DNA from: Bacteroidia bacterium
Lineage (GTDB): Bacteria; Bacteroidota; Bacteroidia; UKL13-3
Length of the DNA stretch: 8,070 bases
Assembly: GCA_022402405.1 (NCBI GenBank)
Contig: JAKRSG010000292.1
Span: 1 to 8,070, forward strand
Reading direction: 5' to 3'
Shown: piece after piece, positions 6,223 through 8,070 of the stretch
Layout: every line of letters starts with the position of its first letter
Numbering within the stretch: the stretch's first letter is position 1
Program-made: the position numbers and the translations under genes
Notes under the pieces: model-generated
Seen by the model: only the letters and a program-made list of their open reading frames with translations
Database searches by the model: none
What the model was told of the DNA's origin: nothing

Positions 6223-6943
6223 AAATAGTATTATCTAATAACAACTTCTTCGATTGCGTTTTAATAAAATCATCTGTGGCGTTAATACTTAAATTATTTA
6301 AATTCTCTCGAGCTTTCTCCTGCTGATTTAATTGTATACAAACAATTGAACTAAAATAGGTAGTCTTTTGATATAAATCACTTGAATCAGCAATTTTATT
6401 AAAGCTTTTTAAAGACAAGTCAAGATTACCTTGATTGAGATAAACAAGGCCTGATAAATAAAATAAAGAATCATTTTTTATTGCATCCATTTCATTTAAT
6501 AACAGTATTGCTTTATCTAATTCATCATTTTTATAGGCATTAATAACATCATAGAATAAACGATTATCACCTAAAGAACCAGCAGCTACATAAAAACTAT
6601 TATCCTTGAAAACGTAATTATTTATTGCTTCTATTTTACCAGAATTATCCTGTTTGAACCAAAAAATAAAACTTATCAAGCCTATGATAACAGATGCTGC
6701 AGCATAAAAATAAATGGAGCTAGGCAAAACCTGATTTCTTTGATATGATTTATAAGTTAGAAATGTATTCAGCTCCTTAAAATTCAAATTATGATCCTTA
6801 AGAAACAAAGCAATACCTTCTAAAATGGCGTCGTCTTTGGAATAGAACAAAATAGTATTATAAAATTGCTCTTCAATCTCTTTACTATGATTTTCCTTAG
6901 AAAAAGACAATATTTCTTCCAAAGAGGGTTTTTTAATTTCCAT
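6218..6943 (-). CDS. Single-pass membrane TPR protein, putative anti-sigma factor
   Basis: A 241-residue protein encoded directly after the ECF sigma gene (28 nt gap). It has an acidic/polar N-terminal domain (1-73), one membrane segment (about 75-96, SSIYFYAAASVIIGLISFIFWF less its first residue), and a C-terminal helical domain with TPR-like pairs (about 125-236), such as AYKNDELDKAILLLNEM and LVYLNQGNLDLSLKSFNKIA. Basic residues before the membrane segment (KSYQRNQ) place the N-terminus in the cytoplasm and the TPRs outside. This is the architecture of a membrane anti-sigma factor: a cytoplasmic sigma-binding region coupled to an extracytoplasmic sensor. No zinc-binding HxxxCxxC (ZAS) motif is present, so the anti-sigma role rests on gene order and topology. 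The frame opens at a TTG (6958), but ATG 6943 gives the more natural start. It could instead be an accessory scaffold for the CHAT protein. Confidence 0.78.
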   Translation of the reverse strand: MEIKKPSLEEILSFSKENHSKEIEEQFYNTILFYSKDDAILEGIALFLKDHNLNFKELNTFLTYKSYQRNQVLPSSIYFYAAASVIIGLISFIFWFKQDNSGKIEAINNYVFKDNSFYVAAGSLGDNRLFYDVINAYKNDELDKAILLLNEMDAIKNDSLFYLSGLVYLNQGNLDLSLKSFNKIADSSDLYQKTTYFSSIVCIQLNQQEKARENLNNLSINATDDFIKTQSKKLLLDNTIW

Positions 6944-6971
6944 AATATTTATACACAAATTTATCTATTGC

Positions 6972-7529
6972 TTAAATTAGGTCAAGCTTTTTTTTAATTT
7001 TAATCCTAGATTCATAAATATTATTCTTAACAGTGTTATAAGAGATTTTCAATTGAAGGGCAATTTCATCATTACTATATCCATCCATATGCAAGGAGAA
7101 TATTTCTCTTTCACGTGGCTGTAAAGAATTAAGCAAAACAGCCAAGGTATCATTAACAAAGCTATTTTCAGAATTATTCCTAGAGAAGCTTGTAAATTTA
7201 TGTATGTTCTCTGTTAATAGCCTAAATCTATTTCCCTTCTGTCTTTGATGATCAATAGATTTATTTTTTATCATAACCATTATAAAACCCAAGGCATTTA
7301 TTTTTAACACATCAACGATTCTTTTTCTTTCTTTATTAGGCAAAGTTAAAAGTTTATATATGGTCTCTGATACAACATCTTCACTTAGGTATTTACAGCG
7401 TGTGTGCTTATATGCATAAGCGATAAAATTAGGATAATATAACTCATATAATTCATGAATAATATCATTACTACCCGATTCATACAAGTTCCATTTTTCA
7501 TATAATACATTAATATAAGGCGCAGACAT
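6972..7529 (-). CDS. ECF-type RNA polymerase sigma factor
   Basis: A 185-residue sigma-70-family factor with only regions 2 and 4, the ECF layout. Region 2 spans about 25-97: ELYELYYPNFIAYAY begins the core-binding helices, SEDVVSETIYKLL (49-61) matches the conserved D-x-V-Q-E-x-F helix, and NKSIDHQRQK (89-98) is the -10 recognition end. A variable linker follows, then region 4 (about 127-182) with LQPREREIFSLHMDGYSNDEIALQLKIS in outline and the recognition helix YNTVKNNIYESRIKIKKK, which contacts the -35 element. Both regions are intact. The start ATG at 7529 is the only plausible one. It is the first gene of a two-gene operon with the membrane TPR protein. No TAnnTTTG box appears on this strand in the upstream 170 bp, which would fit autoregulation from an ECF-specific promoter, but I could not define that promoter. 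Confidence 0.92.
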   Translation of the reverse strand: MSAPYINVLYEKWNLYESGSNDIIHELYELYYPNFIAYAYKHTRCKYLSEDVVSETIYKLLTLPNKERKRIVDVLKINALGFIMVMIKNKSIDHQRQKGNRFRLLTENIHKFTSFSRNNSENSFVNDTLAVLLNSLQPREREIFSLHMDGYSNDEIALQLKISYNTVKNNIYESRIKIKKKLDLI

Positions 7530-7598
7530 ATTTAAATAAAACTAAGTAGTTATTTATAAAATTTTTCACTTTATAATTTACCTGCTAATGTAAATAAA

Positions 7599-7630
7599 TT
7601 GATAAATAATGGCAGTTAAAATTCTTTTTG
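7599..7630 (+). promoter_or_regulatory. Possible Bacteroidota promoter for the HTH gene
   Basis: TTG at 7599-7601 and TCTTTTTG at 7623-7630 are separated by 21 bp, the normal -33/-7 spacing for the Bacteroidota primary sigma factor. The -7 box has one mismatch to TAnnTTTG. Transcription would start near 7636 and give a leader of about 70 nt containing the palindrome at 7681-7699. Confidence 0.25.
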
Positions 7631-7680
7631 TAGCAGGGAGAAAAAGAAAAATGCCACTCGTAGCAAGTTACATAATTAAC

Positions 7681-7699
7681 ACTGAAATATAATTTCAGT
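7681..7699. promoter_or_regulatory. Perfect 8-3-8 palindrome upstream of the HTH gene
   Basis: ACTGAAAT, then ATA, then ATTTCAGT: both 8-base arms are exactly complementary, and the repeat ends 7 nt before the ATG at 7707. The size and symmetry suit a dimeric HTH regulator, so it may be the operator for autoregulation by the adjacent small HTH protein. It could also fold in mRNA and mask the ribosome-binding region. I saw no second copy in this window. Confidence 0.45.
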
Positions 7700-7706
7700 A
7701 CATCGA

Positions 7707-7949
7707 ATGGATATTGCTAAAATTATACAAATAAACGAAATCATAAAAGGTGGTAGATCAGGCACACCCAAACAGCTATCAGAAAAATTACAAATTTCTG
7801 AACGCATGCTTTATTATATAATAAACTTCATGAAAGAAGAACTAGAGGCCCCCATTAAATATGATAGAGCCAAACAACGATATTATTATGAAGGAGAAGG
7901 TCAGTTGAATTTGAAGTGGCAAGGGAAAGGATCATTTCGCATCTCTTAA
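7707..7949 (+). CDS. Small helix-turn-helix (HTH_11-like) DNA-binding protein
   Basis: An 80-residue protein that is almost entirely a winged-helix/HTH domain. IIQINEIIKGGRSGTPKQL (6-24) forms helix 1 and the turn, SEKLQISERMLYYIINFMKE (25-44) gives the helix-turn-recognition helix with the typical SERMLY signature, and APIKYDRAKQRYYYEGEG (48-65) is the wing. It resembles the DNA-binding N-terminus of DeoR/WYL-type regulators, but has no WYL or ligand domain; stand-alone proteins of this size are frequent in Bacteroidota. The last 15 residues are unlike the family core. A perfect palindrome lies just upstream. It is divergent from the sigma operon and 43 bp ahead of the next gene, so it may regulate that gene, the sigma operon, or itself; no target is shown by the sequence. 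Confidence 0.82.
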   Translation: MDIAKIIQINEIIKGGRSGTPKQLSEKLQISERMLYYIINFMKEELEAPIKYDRAKQRYYYEGEGQLNLKWQGKGSFRIS

Positions 7950-7992
7950 AGTAAACAATTAATAAAATAGAAATAAACAAAACATCATTAAA

Positions 7993-8070
7993 ATGGAAGC
8001 ACAAGATATTTTATCTGCAAAATCCGATCAAATTGACCCACCTCTTTTCTTTGTAAGTGACCCCATGCTT
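7993..8070 (+). CDS. Start of an unrecognised gene, truncated by the window end
   Basis: An ATG at 7993 opens a frame of 26 codons that runs to the last base without a stop (MEAQDILSAK, then SDQIDPPLFFVSDPML). It lies 43 bp after the HTH gene on the same strand, following an A-rich stretch typical of Bacteroidota start regions, so it is probably co-transcribed with the HTH gene. There is no signal peptide in what is visible, and I recognise no family from the fragment. Confidence 0.5.
   Translation, partial: MEAQDILSAKSDQIDPPLFFVSDPML

Noticed and set aside
7554..7576. Inverted repeat TTATAAA / TTTATAA about 25 bp upstream of the sigma gene
   Set aside because: It is made only of A and T in a very AT-rich region, so 7-bp arms with a 9-nt spacer are expected by chance; no link to a regulator.

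Overview
The window reads as chromosomal DNA from a member of the Bacteroidota, probably a flavobacterium-, sphingobacterium- or chitinophaga-like organism. Support comes from the protein families (a large secreted-type M1 peptidase, a VF530 protein, a TPR-CHAT protein, an ECF sigma factor paired with a membrane TPR protein, a small Bacteroidota HTH protein), from weak or absent Shine-Dalgarno sites, and from a Bacteroidota-type -7 promoter box (TAnnTTTG). Genus cannot be read from the sequence alone.

Left third (1-2559, + strand): a tight three-gene run with 4-5 nt gaps. It holds the C-terminal 622 codons of an M1 metallopeptidase whose 5' end lies outside the window, a VF530/DUF2132 DNA-binding protein, and a probable hotdog-fold thioesterase-like protein. 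Base composition here is moderate (about 50% GC in hand-counted 60-base lines).

Region 2560-2872 has no real gene. It holds a probable non-autonomous mobile element of about 206 bp (2614-2819) with imperfect terminal inverted repeats, inner inverted arms, a nearly perfect 20-bp core hairpin, and a flanking 10-bp direct repeat (ATTCATAATT) that looks like a target-site duplication. It sits just upstream of a small antitoxin-like gene (2927-3169) that has no visible toxin partner. A small secreted protein of unknown function follows (3230-3763).

Right half (about 3765-7530) is markedly more AT-rich (12-28% GC in hand-counted lines) and carries the most interesting unit. A signal-peptide/TPR/CHAT/C-terminal-membrane-anchor protein on the + strand (3883-6204) converges, with 13 bp between stop codons, on a two-gene - strand operon: an ECF sigma factor (7529-6972) followed by a single-pass membrane protein with an outward-facing TPR domain (6943-6218), the likely anti-sigma factor. 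The inferred working model is that the CHAT cysteine protease, held on the outer face of the inner membrane, senses something through its helical repeats and cleaves or engages the anti-sigma protein so that the sigma factor is freed. This would parallel in logic, but not in location, the Craspase TPR-CHAT/Csx30/RpoE relay.

Right edge (7531-8070): a divergent intergenic region with a perfect 8-3-8 palindrome just ahead of a small HTH protein gene (7707-7949), then the first 26 codons of an unrecognised gene that runs out of the window.
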